Below, in pieces: positions 53,014 to 64,000 of a stretch of DNA of 64,000 nucleotides (the stretch's first letter is position 1; each line of letters opens with the position of its first letter). The stretch is from Byssovorax sp. Lineage in GTDB: Bacteria; Myxococcota_A; Polyangia; Polyangiales; Polyangiaceae. The translations under genes were made by a program, and so were the position numbers. The stretch spans positions 1-64,000 of the forward strand of contig JANYGI010000151.1 of the NCBI GenBank assembly GCA_025362495.1, given 5' to 3'. The notes beneath the pieces are model-generated. The model did not search any database, had not been told where the DNA came from, and worked only from the letters and a program-made list of their open reading frames with translations.

Positions 53014-55352
53014 AGGATGACGACGATGGCGGCGACGAGGAGGTACGCCTCGCGGTGCGCGAGCTCGGCCTCGATCGTGCTCAGCTTGGCCTCCATGGCC
53101 TCCATCTTCACGTCCTTCTTCTCGATGTTCAGGAACTCGAATTCGAAGTGCGGACCGACCTTGACCTCGAGCGTGACGGAGACGTCGATATCGGCCTTGG
53201 CGCCGACGAAGACCTCGAGCGCGCCGCCGACCTTGATGTCGCTGGTGAGGCCGATGGTGATGTCGCTCTTGCCGCCGATGAAGAGCTCGCTCTTGAGGCC
53301 GACCGTCATCTCGTGGGATTTCGTCAGCTTGACGTGGAGGAAGTCGCCGAGCGTCTTCCAGAGCACCTGGCTCCGCTGGGTGACCTCCCAGGCGTTGCAC
53401 TCGATGGTGACGTCGTTGTCGATCTCCCACTTCACCTCTTTTGCGTGGAGGTGATAGAGGTCCGCGACGTCGATATCGTACGTCGGATCGACCGTCAGGG
53501 TGTACCCCGCCCCGCCGTCGATGTGCTCGGTCTTCCCGGCGTGGACCGTCTTCAAGTACCCGGTGTTGAGGGTCTGATCGTAGAGGCCGGTGATCGTCTC
53601 GAGGCGCCCTTGCGAGCCGACCGTGATGGTGTGCTTCTGGTCGTACGTCTGCGAGACGGTGTTGTGGTACTTCTCCGTCACCGCCAGGGCGATGTCGGTC
53701 GTCTTGATGTTGTGGTAGGTCTCGGTGACGGCCAGCGTCACCTCCGTCGTCATCGCGCCTTGCACGGTGATGTCGAGGTTGTTGCCCGTGAAGATCTGCC
53801 CGAGCCCCTTGGTGCTCAGGATCAGGTTGTGGGCCTGGAACGTGGCGCCCATGTAGAAGAAGGTGTCGAGGGGCGGAGTGTTCTGCCAGATGTACTGGGA
53901 GCCCTCTTGATCTTCCATCTCGAAGCGGTTGCGCCCGCCCGTCTGGATCACGTTCCTCGTGCTGTTGGCGACGGTGACGGCGCTCGGGTTGTGCGAGTTG
54001 TGCGCGACGCCGGTGATCACCGGGCGATCGGGATCGCCGCCCATGAACACCAGCAGCACCTCGGTCCCCTTGCGGAGGGGGAAATGGAAGCCCTCGACAT
54101 CGCCGCCGTGCGGCTGGAGCATGCGGACCCACATCGAGGCTCCGCCGCTGTCGAGATCGCTCTCGTCGAACTTGATCTTGACCTTGTAGCGACCGTGGCT
54201 GTCGATCTCGGCGTACGGGTGCCCGTCGTTGGCGTCGATCACCGCCTCTTCGACGCCGTAGATCCGCGGGATCATCGTGGTGCGGAGGGCGCGGAACTGC
54301 GTCTCGCCGGGGATGCACGCGACGTGGCAGCGATAGACGTCGTCGAACGGCAGATCCATCAGCTTGCGCAGATCGGCCAAGTTGCCGCTCTGGTTACCGA
54401 AGTGCTCGATCGACGTGACGAGGTACTCGGCGTTGAAGCTCGCCCGCGGGTGATCGTCGAGGGTGAACAGGTAGCCGGAGCGGAGGTTATAGACCCGGCC
54501 ATCGGCGTGAAAGACCTTCTCGCGCGAGGTCAGCTCCTGCGATCGCACCGTCGCGAGGCGCTTGCCCTCGCCCGGCGTGAGGAAGTTCTCCCCGTAGTGG
54601 TGGATCTCGCCGAGGCCGGTGCTCGAGATCGGGTGCGTCCCCGAGACGTCGAGGCTCGGCTTCGTGTAGTCGTAGTCCCTGAGGTGAACCGCCGAGGGCA
54701 GGCGCGCCTGCTTGCAGGTGAACGATTCGAACGAGGCGCCGGCGCTCGAGTCCCCGCCGGTCTGCGCGTGATACCGCACGGGCTTGGGCGAGCTCGGGTG
54801 GTGGCTCTGGAGATAGTCGGTGATGACGAGGACCTCGCGGTCGTCGCCCTGCTCGAAGAAGTAATACATGCCCTCGCGCTCCATCCACCGAGAGATGAAG
54901 TCGAGGTTGCTCTCCTGGTACTGGCACACGTGATCGAGCGTCTTGTAGCTGGCCTGGACGTCAATCTTGAAGTCCGCCGCGAGCAGCCCAGAGGCCTTGA
55001 GCACCTTGGCGATGATCTGGGGGATGGTCTCGTCGACGAAGATCCGGCTGTGTCGCGTCAGTGACAGTTGCCAGAGCTCGGGAACGAGCGTCGCGCGGAA
55101 GAGGCCCGATTTCGCGTAGTCGTTGAGCAGCTCGACGTCGGCGAGGATCCCGTGGATTGCCTGCTCGCCCGGGAGGATGTCGAGCGTGGCGCGCGCGCCG
55201 AGCGCGTCGGCCATGTCGAACTCTTCGTCGTTGGCGATGTGGAGGAAGACCGAGATGCGGTAGACGCTCGACAGAGCCTCGGTGCCGTGAAAGCCGGCGA
55301 CCCGCGTCCCCGCGGGCAGCGCCTTGGACTTGAGCGTGAAGAGGTCTTTCAT
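53010..55352 (-). CDS. vgrG: VgrG/TssI type VI secretion spike protein
   Basis: A 780-residue spike protein. Residues ~1-390 are the gp27-like base (YRISVFLHIANDEEFDMADA, ESNLDFISRWMEREGMYYFF, EYLVTSIEHFG). The gp5-like OB-fold follows (MIPRIYGVEEAVIDANDGHP, RYKVKIKFDESDLDSGGASM, WVRMLQPHGG, GTEVLLVFMGGDPDRPVITG). From ~490 on the spike helix is repetitive (VTETYHNIKTTDIALAVTEK). The C-terminus is unusual: a helix KLSTIEAELAHREAYLL ending in the hydrophobic VAAIVVIL. It is the first gene of a five-gene operon; no core T6SS genes (tssB/C, clpV) are in the window. Confidence 0.93.
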   Translation of the reverse strand: MKDLFTLKSKALPAGTRVAGFHGTEALSSVYRISVFLHIANDEEFDMADALGARATLDILPGEQAIHGILADVELLNDYAKSGLFRATLVPELWQLSLTRHSRIFVDETIPQIIAKVLKASGLLAADFKIDVQASYKTLDHVCQYQESNLDFISRWMEREGMYYFFEQGDDREVLVITDYLQSHHPSSPKPVRYHAQTGGDSSAGASFESFTCKQARLPSAVHLRDYDYTKPSLDVSGTHPISSTGLGEIHHYGENFLTPGEGKRLATVRSQELTSREKVFHADGRVYNLRSGYLFTLDDHPRASFNAEYLVTSIEHFGNQSGNLADLRKLMDLPFDDVYRCHVACIPGETQFRALRTTMIPRIYGVEEAVIDANDGHPYAEIDSHGRYKVKIKFDESDLDSGGASMWVRMLQPHGGDVEGFHFPLRKGTEVLLVFMGGDPDRPVITGVAHNSHNPSAVTVANSTRNVIQTGGRNRFEMEDQEGSQYIWQNTPPLDTFFYMGATFQAHNLILSTKGLGQIFTGNNLDITVQGAMTTEVTLAVTETYHNIKTTDIALAVTEKYHNTVSQTYDQKHTITVGSQGRLETITGLYDQTLNTGYLKTVHAGKTEHIDGGAGYTLTVDPTYDIDVADLYHLHAKEVKWEIDNDVTIECNAWEVTQRSQVLWKTLGDFLHVKLTKSHEMTVGLKSELFIGGKSDITIGLTSDIKVGGALEVFVGAKADIDVSVTLEVKVGPHFEFEFLNIEKKDVKMEAMEAKLSTIEAELAHREAYLLVAAIVVIL

Positions 55353-55814
55353 GGCGAGCCTTCCGTGCTTCGGGCCGGCGTCGGATGGCGATCCGCCGCG
55401 TGATCCTGGGTTCGTCAGCGCCGCGCGGAGGGCTCCACGCGGTCGTGATGTACGATCCGACGACTATATCCAGATCGTCGTGAAACGGAACTCCACTGCG
55501 GGCTCCCGGGCGACGTTGATCGACCGCGCGCTGTAACTTTCCAGGGTCATTCCTCGGGCTCTGGATCGGCGCGGGCGGCGAGCGTGCTGTCGCCTACCAT
55601 CCCCGTCTCGCTGACTCGGGTTGGTAGGCTCGTGCGCCCGCGGCTCGGCGTGGCGCCGATCGACGCTGGTTGGAGCTGCAACCATTGGAGCTGCGATAGT
55701 TGGAGCTGCAACCGTTGGACCTGCAACCGTTGGACCTGCAATAGTTTGAGCCGCAATAGTTTGAGCCACAATAGTTTGAGCTGCAACTATCATGGGCGGC
55801 ATCGCACACGCGCG
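55353..55814. other. Intergenic region upstream of vgrG with a 15-bp tandem repeat
   Basis: A 462-bp gap between vgrG and the alpha/beta hydrolase, both on the minus strand. It must hold the vgrG operon promoter. The part nearest vgrG is plain GC-rich sequence; the distal part is an eight-copy tandem repeat. A minus ORF across the repeat (55802-55464) has no ribosome-binding site or protein-like second half and is not called. Confidence 0.6.
55669..55788. repeat. Tandem array of eight 15-bp dyad units
   Basis: Units such as GTTGGAGCTGCAACC, ATTGGAGCTGCGATA, GTTGGACCTGCAACC and GTTTGAGCCGCAATA follow each other without gaps from 55669. Each holds a near-dyad TTGGAGCTGCAA centred on AGCT. Variation is graded: GG-type units at one end, TTTGAG-type at the other. 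The 15-bp period makes five-residue repeats in every frame. The last unit resembles the GTTTGAGCTCAAAC palindromes at mutH. Confidence 0.8.
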
Positions 55815-56714
55815 TCAGCCGCCGCCGTACCAGCGCGGATCGCCCTCGAAAATCCAGGGGAGAGAGCGGGTGACCGCGTCGGCGACCGCGCCGCCGTAGG
55901 TGTGCCCCGCGCCGACGGCATGAACCACGCGGCCCTCGAGCCCCGCCTTGCGGAGGTACGTGAGCGAGCGCTGCGCGGCCGTGAAGCAGGTCGGGCGACC
56001 GCACGCGAAGAGGACGCGCTCGGCACCTCCCTCGTGGAAGGCGCGCGCGCCGTCGATCGTCCACTCGTCGGACTCGCCCACGCCACCCTCGATCAGGACG
56101 AGCCGCGCGAACGCGGCGGGGCGCTTGACGAAGGCCAGCGCGCCCATCGTCGCGCCCTGCGAGAAGCCGACATAGATCGGCGCGCGATCGTCGAGCTCGG
56201 CCCCGAAGCGGGCCCGCAGCGCGGCGATCGCGGCCACGACCTCGCGCTCGAGGGCGTGATGATCCGGGTAGAAATAGCCTTGATCCGCCGGCGCGGCGTA
56301 CGCGCCGAGCAGCACGCCGCGCGGGCAGAGGACGAAGCCCTTGGCGCCGACGAGCTCGCGCCAGAAGGCGCAGTGAGGCTCGGGCCGCCCCCCTGCCCCG
56401 TGGGCGACGACGAGGAGCGGGCGCGGCGACGTCGCCGCCGGCGGGACCGAGACGACCGCAGCGCGATGCCCTTCGACGGGCAAGTCGATCAGCGTCGCGC
56501 TGACGGAAGTCGCCGGGAGCGGCGGCGAAGGGGCTCCGGGCGGCGCGGAGGCGACGGTCGCGGCGACAGGGGCGGCGATCGGCTCCGCCGGCCGCGGGAC
56601 CGAGCGCGCCGGAAGCTCGACGGGGAGCCCGCGCGCGCACCCGGCGATCGACGCGAGCAACGCGAGCCCGCGCGGGATCGCCCGCACGCTGGAGAGCGGC
56701 CGCTCGGAGATCAT
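55815..56714 (-). CDS. Secreted alpha/beta hydrolase (esterase/phospholipase-like)
   Basis: A 299-residue protein from ATG 56714. The N-terminal hydrophobic stretch (RGLALLASIAGC) with Cys near residue 26 suggests a lipoprotein, followed by a Pro/Ala-rich linker. The hydrolase core has LLVVAHGAGGRPEPHCAFW, the nucleophile elbow VGFSQGATMGAL (Ser), and the catalytic His in AVGAGHTYGG. The pattern fits the carboxylesterase/dienelactone-hydrolase group. The upstream in-frame extension to 57335 runs through a different gene's antisense and is not used. Substrate unknown. Confidence 0.78.
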   Translation of the reverse strand: MISERPLSSVRAIPRGLALLASIAGCARGLPVELPARSVPRPAEPIAAPVAATVASAPPGAPSPPLPATSVSATLIDLPVEGHRAAVVSVPPAATSPRPLLVVAHGAGGRPEPHCAFWRELVGAKGFVLCPRGVLLGAYAAPADQGYFYPDHHALEREVVAAIAALRARFGAELDDRAPIYVGFSQGATMGALAFVKRPAAFARLVLIEGGVGESDEWTIDGARAFHEGGAERVLFACGRPTCFTAAQRSLTYLRKAGLEGRVVHAVGAGHTYGGAVADAVTRSLPWIFEGDPRWYGGG

Positions 56715-56824
56715 CGAGAGCGCCGATAGCGCCGATAGCGCGCGACCGGGAGCCACGTCGGCGCCACCCGGTGAAAAAAAATAGCTCGAAGGTCGCCGAG
56801 GCGACACCAGCGTTGCCCGGCGCC

Positions 56825-57187
56825 TCACCGGCCAGCGTCGACGGGCACCACGCTGCATCGGCGCACGACCGGCGCGATCGCGACGCAGCGGAGCCCTGGA
56901 TCGCAGTCCTCGTCGCGATCGCAGCCGCCTCGCGCGGCGCAGATGTCGACGCACACGCGCTGGAAGCGGAGCGCGCCGGCAGCAGCGCACGAGGCCTCGC
57001 AGGCGTGCACGCGGCACGCGTCGATCGCGAAGGCGGCGGCGGGCGCGGCCGTTCCGTCGTCGCGCGGGCAGGCGCTCTGGATGTCGCGACGCGCCTCCCG
57101 GCCGAGGCCGCGGGCGCGCTGATCGTAGTCCTGGCAGCCGGCGGCGCTCACCAGCAGGAAGATCGCCGCCACGGTGCTCGCTCGCAT
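56825..57187 (-). CDS. Small Cys-rich lipoprotein
   Basis: A 120-residue lipoprotein: MRASTVAAIFLLVSAAGC is a clear signal peptide and lipobox. The mature part has ten further Cys, including ACRVHACEASCAAAG and GGCDRDEDCDPGLRCVAI, which predicts disulphide cross-linking outside the cytoplasm. No family is recognised; the CDRDEDCDPGLRC segment resembles short Cys-rich motifs of other myxobacterial surface proteins. Confidence 0.72.
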   Translation of the reverse strand: MRASTVAAIFLLVSAAGCQDYDQRARGLGREARRDIQSACPRDDGTAAPAAAFAIDACRVHACEASCAAAGALRFQRVCVDICAARGGCDRDEDCDPGLRCVAIAPVVRRCSVVPVDAGR

Positions 57188-57644
57188 GCGCCGACCCTAC
57201 GCGGTCCAGCGCAGATCTGCCAGGAGAAGCCAGGATCCGCGCGCCGGACGAGCCCGCAGACTGGCACTCTCGATCTGGAGGGTCCTTGATGACGGCAGTG
57301 GTCTTTGGCATCTCGCCGTCGTTATCCTCCTTCACTCCGCGGTCTCGCTGGTAGATCGATCCGGGATCCGTGGACGGCGCCGTGAGCGCGCCGGCGAACG
57401 TGGCCCCGGAGCCGCGCGCCGTGATCGTGCTCTCCGGCGTCGAGGAGCGAGTGGGCGAAGCCGGAGCCGGCGTTGTCGGTATCAGCGCGGGCTCACGGTG
57501 GCGTGACGGCCCCGCGGCGCGGCGTGTTGAGGTGTCCCGGGGCGCGCGCCCGGCGTCGGCGTCGCGCCCGGTTGACGGTCCAATTCGATGTCGCTACGGT
57601 CCCCGCCCTGATGGCCGCAAACCGCTTGGCGCACTGATTGATCG
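57188..57644. other. Intergenic region upstream of the hybrid kinase
   Basis: A 457-bp divergent gap between the small lipoprotein start and the kinase start. It contains one good sigma-70-like promoter for the kinase and no supported coding sequence. Several GC-rich inverted repeats are present but none stands out. Confidence 0.5.
57572..57600 (+). promoter_or_regulatory. Sigma-70-like promoter of the hybrid kinase gene
   Basis: TTGACG (57572-57577), a 17-bp spacer and TACGGT (57595-57600) lie 45 bp upstream of the ATG. Confidence 0.45.
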
Positions 57645-61502
<3,858 letters not shown>

Positions 61503-61639
61503 CCTCCTCGCGCTCCGGCGCGGCCCGGCGCGGTTCGCGCGGGCGTGATCGTTCCTCAAGATCGCCTGATGGCGGTCGTTGAACTGACGCACGCAACGCG
61601 ACCCACCCCGGCCGGCATCGGTCGCCTGGAGGACCTTTC

Positions 61640-62470
61640 ATGAATCGACTCTTCTTGTTCGCCAGCGCGACGACGATCCTCGTCATCGGCTCTGCCTGTG
61701 GACCGACAGCCCAGGGCGGAGGCGGAGGCAGCGCGTCGGCGAGCACCTCGGCCGCGGCCACCGGCGGCTCCAGCGCGCTCGGCGCGGGCGGTGACGCAAC
61801 CGACGGAGGCCCGGGCAGCGCCGGTGGAGAGTCTCTCCCCGGCAGCGGTGGAGGCCGCGCCTGGTCCTCGCCGCCCGGCGGGCCCGTGGGCGAGCCCGCG
61901 GCGGCCTGCGACGTTTGCAGCGCGGCGCTCGGCGACAGCGCCACGAACCCGCTGTGCGGCCCTTCGCAGACCGAGTTCGACAGCTTCCTCGCCTGCGCAT
62001 GCACGGCGGCGTGCGCCTCGGCCTGCGGGGACGGCTCGCCGGGTAACTGCCTCGCTGCCTGGCAGGGGAACCCGCCTCTGGCATGCAAGACATGCCTCGT
62101 TTCGGCGACCGGCTGCGGCGGCGCCTGGAACACCTGTGTCGCCGATGACGGCGTCACGCCGCCTCCGGGCAGCTCGTCGAGCACGGGTGGCGGGCCGAGC
62201 CCGTGCGTCTGCGAGGCGGGAGCACCGCTGTGCGCCGGCGGCGGCTCCTGCGCCACGCCCGGGCCCTTCGACGGAGCGGGGAACGCGGCCTGCGGCTCGG
62301 CGGAGTACTGCGCTCCGTGCTGCGATCCCGGGAACGCCTGCGCCGTCCAGGGCTCGTGCCAGCTGACGAAGATCGATCAAACGCCTTGCGCCGCCGACTA
62401 CGAGTGCTGCTCCGGCGTGTGCACGGCCGGCAAATGCGACGGCGGCTGCGGTATCATCCTGAGCTTCTAG
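61640..62470 (+). CDS. Secreted Cys-rich lipoprotein
   Basis: A 276-residue protein. The signal peptide ends in a lipobox (VIGSAC, Cys20). A long Gly/Ser/Ala linker (~22-85) follows, then about 190 residues with more than 30 Cys in clusters such as CDVCSAALG, FLACACTAACASACGDG, YCAPCCDPGNAC and CCSGVCTAGKCDGGC. The Cys spacing suggests several disulphide-knotted subdomains. Surface-exposed, function unknown; similar proteins are frequent in Polyangiales. Confidence 0.72.
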   Translation: MNRLFLFASATTILVIGSACGPTAQGGGGGSASASTSAAATGGSSALGAGGDATDGGPGSAGGESLPGSGGGRAWSSPPGGPVGEPAAACDVCSAALGDSATNPLCGPSQTEFDSFLACACTAACASACGDGSPGNCLAAWQGNPPLACKTCLVSATGCGGAWNTCVADDGVTPPPGSSSSTGGGPSPCVCEAGAPLCAGGGSCATPGPFDGAGNAACGSAEYCAPCCDPGNACAVQGSCQLTKIDQTPCAADYECCSGVCTAGKCDGGCGIILSF

Positions 62471-62558
62471 CCTTCCGCCGCGGCGGCCGAGGCACCTCCG
62501 CCGCCGCGGCGCAATTGCCGGAGCCGCGCGGCGCCGATCGTGCCATGTTGGCGCGAGC

Positions 62559-63323
62559 ATGACCGCGGACGGACCGATGATCGCCTTCGAAGGCGTGAGC
62601 AAACGCCTCGGCGGCAAGCTCGTCCTCGCGCCCACCACATTCTCCATCGCCGCGCGGACGACGGTCGCGCTCCTCGGCCCGAGCGGCTGCGGGAAATCGA
62701 CGCTGCTCCGCCTCATCGTCGGTCTGATCACCCCGGATGTCGGGACCGTCCGCGTGACGGGCGAGGCCGTCACCGCGACGTCGGCGCCCTCGATCCGTCG
62801 GCGGATTGGCTACGTGATCCAGGACGGCGGCCTCTTCCCTCACCTCACGGCGGGCGACAACGCCACGCTGATGGCGCGCCACCTCGGCTGGGAAAAAGAG
62901 CGAATGCGCGCCCGGCTGCGCGATCTTGCCGAGCTCGTCCGCCTCGATCCCGCGCTGCTCGCCCGCTATCCGGCCGAGCTGTCCGGCGGCCAGCGCCAGC
63001 GGGTCGGGCTGATGCGCGGGCTGCTCCTCGATCCCGATCTGCTCCTGCTCGACGAGCCGATGGGGGCGCTCGATCCCATCGTCCGTGGTCGCCTCCAGGA
63101 AGATCTCAAGGTGATCTTCGCCGCCCTGAAGAAGACGGTGGTCCTGGTGACTCACGATCTCGGGGAGGCGGCGTATCTGGCGGAAGAGGTGGTGTTGATG
63201 CGCGAGGGCCACATCCTCCAGCGCGGCGCCCTCAAAGACCTGGTGACGCGCCCGGCCGATCCCTTCGTCCAGGCCTTCCTGGAGGCCCAGCGCGCGCCCT
63301 GGTGGAGCGAGTGGTCCGCGTAG
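62559..63323 (+). CDS. QAT-type osmoprotectant ABC transporter ATP-binding protein
   Basis: A 254-residue ATPase. Walker A is GPSGCGKST (44-52), the Q-loop is in YVIQDGGLFPHLT, the signature is LSGGQRQRVGL, Walker B is DLLLLDEPMGALDP and the H-loop is VLVTHDLGEA. The QDGGLFPHLT and EPMGALDPIVRGRLQEDL segments are characteristic of OpuA/OpuB/ProV-type importers of glycine betaine, choline or related solutes. No CBS domains follow, unlike OpuAA/ProV. The binding-protein gene begins inside its 3' end (22-bp overlap). Confidence 0.9.
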   Translation: MTADGPMIAFEGVSKRLGGKLVLAPTTFSIAARTTVALLGPSGCGKSTLLRLIVGLITPDVGTVRVTGEAVTATSAPSIRRRIGYVIQDGGLFPHLTAGDNATLMARHLGWEKERMRARLRDLAELVRLDPALLARYPAELSGGQRQRVGLMRGLLLDPDLLLLDEPMGALDPIVRGRLQEDLKVIFAALKKTVVLVTHDLGEAAYLAEEVVLMREGHILQRGALKDLVTRPADPFVQAFLEAQRAPWWSEWSA

Positions 63324-64000
63324 CGGCCGTCGGCCTGCTGGCCGCTGCCGCGCTGCTCGCGTCGCCCGCTCCGGCGCGCGCCGACGAGGCGCGCCCTCCG
63401 CTCCGCATCGGCTCGAAGCGGTTCACCGAATCCCTGATCCTGGGGGAGATCGCCGTCGCCGTGGCCCGCGCCGCCGGCGACGCCGAGGTCACCCATCAAG
63501 AGGGCCTGGGCGGAACGGCGGTGGTCTATCGCGCCCTGGAAGAAGGCTCGATCGACGCCTATCCCGAGTATACAGGCACCATCGCCGAGGCCATCCTCCA
63601 CGACACGGGGCGGCCCGATCTGGCCGCGATCCGCGAGGCGCTGGCCCCGAAAGGCATCCTCGTGGGCGAGCCGCTCGGGTTCGATAACACCTACGCTCTC
63701 GCCGTCCCCGCCGCGATCGCCCGATCCAGGCACCTCGCCCGGATCTCGGATCTGGCGTCCGCCCCGGATCTCCGCTTTGGCCTCAGCCCGGAGTTCCTCG
63801 GCCGCGCCGACGGGTTTCCTGGCCTCTCCCGCGCTTACGGGATCACTCCTTCTCACGTCGAGGCGCTCGATCACGGGCTGGCCTACGAGGCCATCAAGGT
63901 CGGCTCGACCGACGTGACCGACGTGTACTCCACCGACGCCAAGATCGGCCGCTACGACTTGACCGTCCTGAAGGACGACAGGCGCTTTTTTCCCTCGTAC
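63302..64000 (+). CDS. Osmoprotectant-binding component (OpuBC/OsmF-like), partial
   Basis: The frame from GTG 63302 (alternative GTG 63311) stays open to the window end: 233 codons visible. The signal peptide is VRVAAVGLLAAAALLASPAP-ARA. The mature start PPLRIGSKRFTESLILGEIA is diagnostic of QAT-family binding proteins, followed by HQEGLGGTAVVYRALEEGSI, DAYPEYTGTIAEAIL and LGFDNTYALAVP. In the periplasm it would bind a quaternary amine and deliver it to the transporter. Some relatives continue into a fused permease; the window ends too early to tell. Overlap with the ABC gene shows one operon. Confidence 0.88.
   Translation, partial: MERVVRVAAVGLLAAAALLASPAPARADEARPPLRIGSKRFTESLILGEIAVAVARAAGDAEVTHQEGLGGTAVVYRALEEGSIDAYPEYTGTIAEAILHDTGRPDLAAIREALAPKGILVGEPLGFDNTYALAVPAAIARSRHLARISDLASAPDLRFGLSPEFLGRADGFPGLSRAYGITPSHVEALDHGLAYEAIKVGSTDVTDVYSTDAKIGRYDLTVLKDDRRFFPSY

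Noticed and set aside
55464-55802. 112-codon minus-strand ORF over the 15-bp tandem repeat (AAQTIVAQTI-type pentapeptides)
   Set aside because: Any 15-bp array gives five-residue repeats in all open frames. There is no ribosome-binding site and the second half is Arg-rich and not protein-like.

Overview
This 64 kb window is from a high-GC, gene-dense chromosome. The content points to a myxobacterium, most likely of the Polyangiales (Sorangium/Polyangium type). The evidence is two MYXO-CTERM-like C-termini (Cys motif, hydrophobic helix, Arg cluster), several long Cys-rich repeat proteins, many secreted lipoproteins with Gly/Ser/Thr-rich linkers, a two-kinase hybrid sensor and bacterial-enhancer-binding regulation. 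No rRNA, intact tRNA or CRISPR array was seen.

Layout. 1-7.5 kb: a partial protein with a GspE-N/MshEN-type domain, a TonB-like envelope protein, a CsbD stress protein, a metallophosphoesterase, then a TetR / TetX-like flavin monooxygenase operon with a doubled palindromic operator and an epoxide-hydrolase-like enzyme. 7.9-22.3 kb: mostly secreted or membrane proteins: Cys-rich lipoprotein, M36 metalloprotease with MYXO-CTERM, membrane adenylate cyclase, GH5 glycosidase, a decayed Cys-rich repeat gene, a small gene split by a 158-bp MITE-like element, and a lysyl-oxidase-like lipoprotein. 22.5-31.7 kb: metabolism and repair: PEP carboxykinase, a TspO-SDR-Baeyer-Villiger-type monooxygenase set, an M61-like peptidase, a MutH endonuclease with catalytic residues at the same positions as in E. 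coli, and an acyl-CoA dehydrogenase. 31.9-41.6 kb: a DUF362/CBM9-like lipoprotein, a long hairpin overlapping a dif-like sequence, and a minus-strand run greA, membrane sulfatase with HEAT-like repeats, YfgM-like TPR protein and BamB-like propeller. 41.6-48.2 kb: a JmjC/cupin protein fused in frame to a small protein, a STAND ATPase with TPR-like repeats, BamD, and a divergent sigma-54 response regulator. 48.2-55.4 kb: an orphan type VI secretion spike operon (VgrG, DUF2169+pentapeptide, pentapeptide, DUF3540, DUF4150/PAAR-like) with tightly spaced or overlapping genes. 55.4-64 kb: a 15-bp tandem repeat, an alpha/beta hydrolase, small Cys-rich lipoproteins, a large hybrid histidine kinase and the start of a QAT-type osmoprotectant ABC transporter that runs off the window.

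The window therefore mixes housekeeping envelope biogenesis (BamB, BamD, YfgM-like, GreA) with accessory secretion and predation-type functions. Signs of mobility or decay cluster at 17-19 kb (nonsense mutation, lost N-terminus, MITE-like insertion), around mutH at 29-29.8 kb (direct repeats, tRNA-3'-like fragment, doubled palindromes) and at 34.2-34.3 kb (hairpin and dif-like site). The strongest candidates for something undescribed are the toxin-less VgrG/DUF2169/pentapeptide module with its upstream repeat array, the MITE-split gene, and mutH with its flanking repeats.
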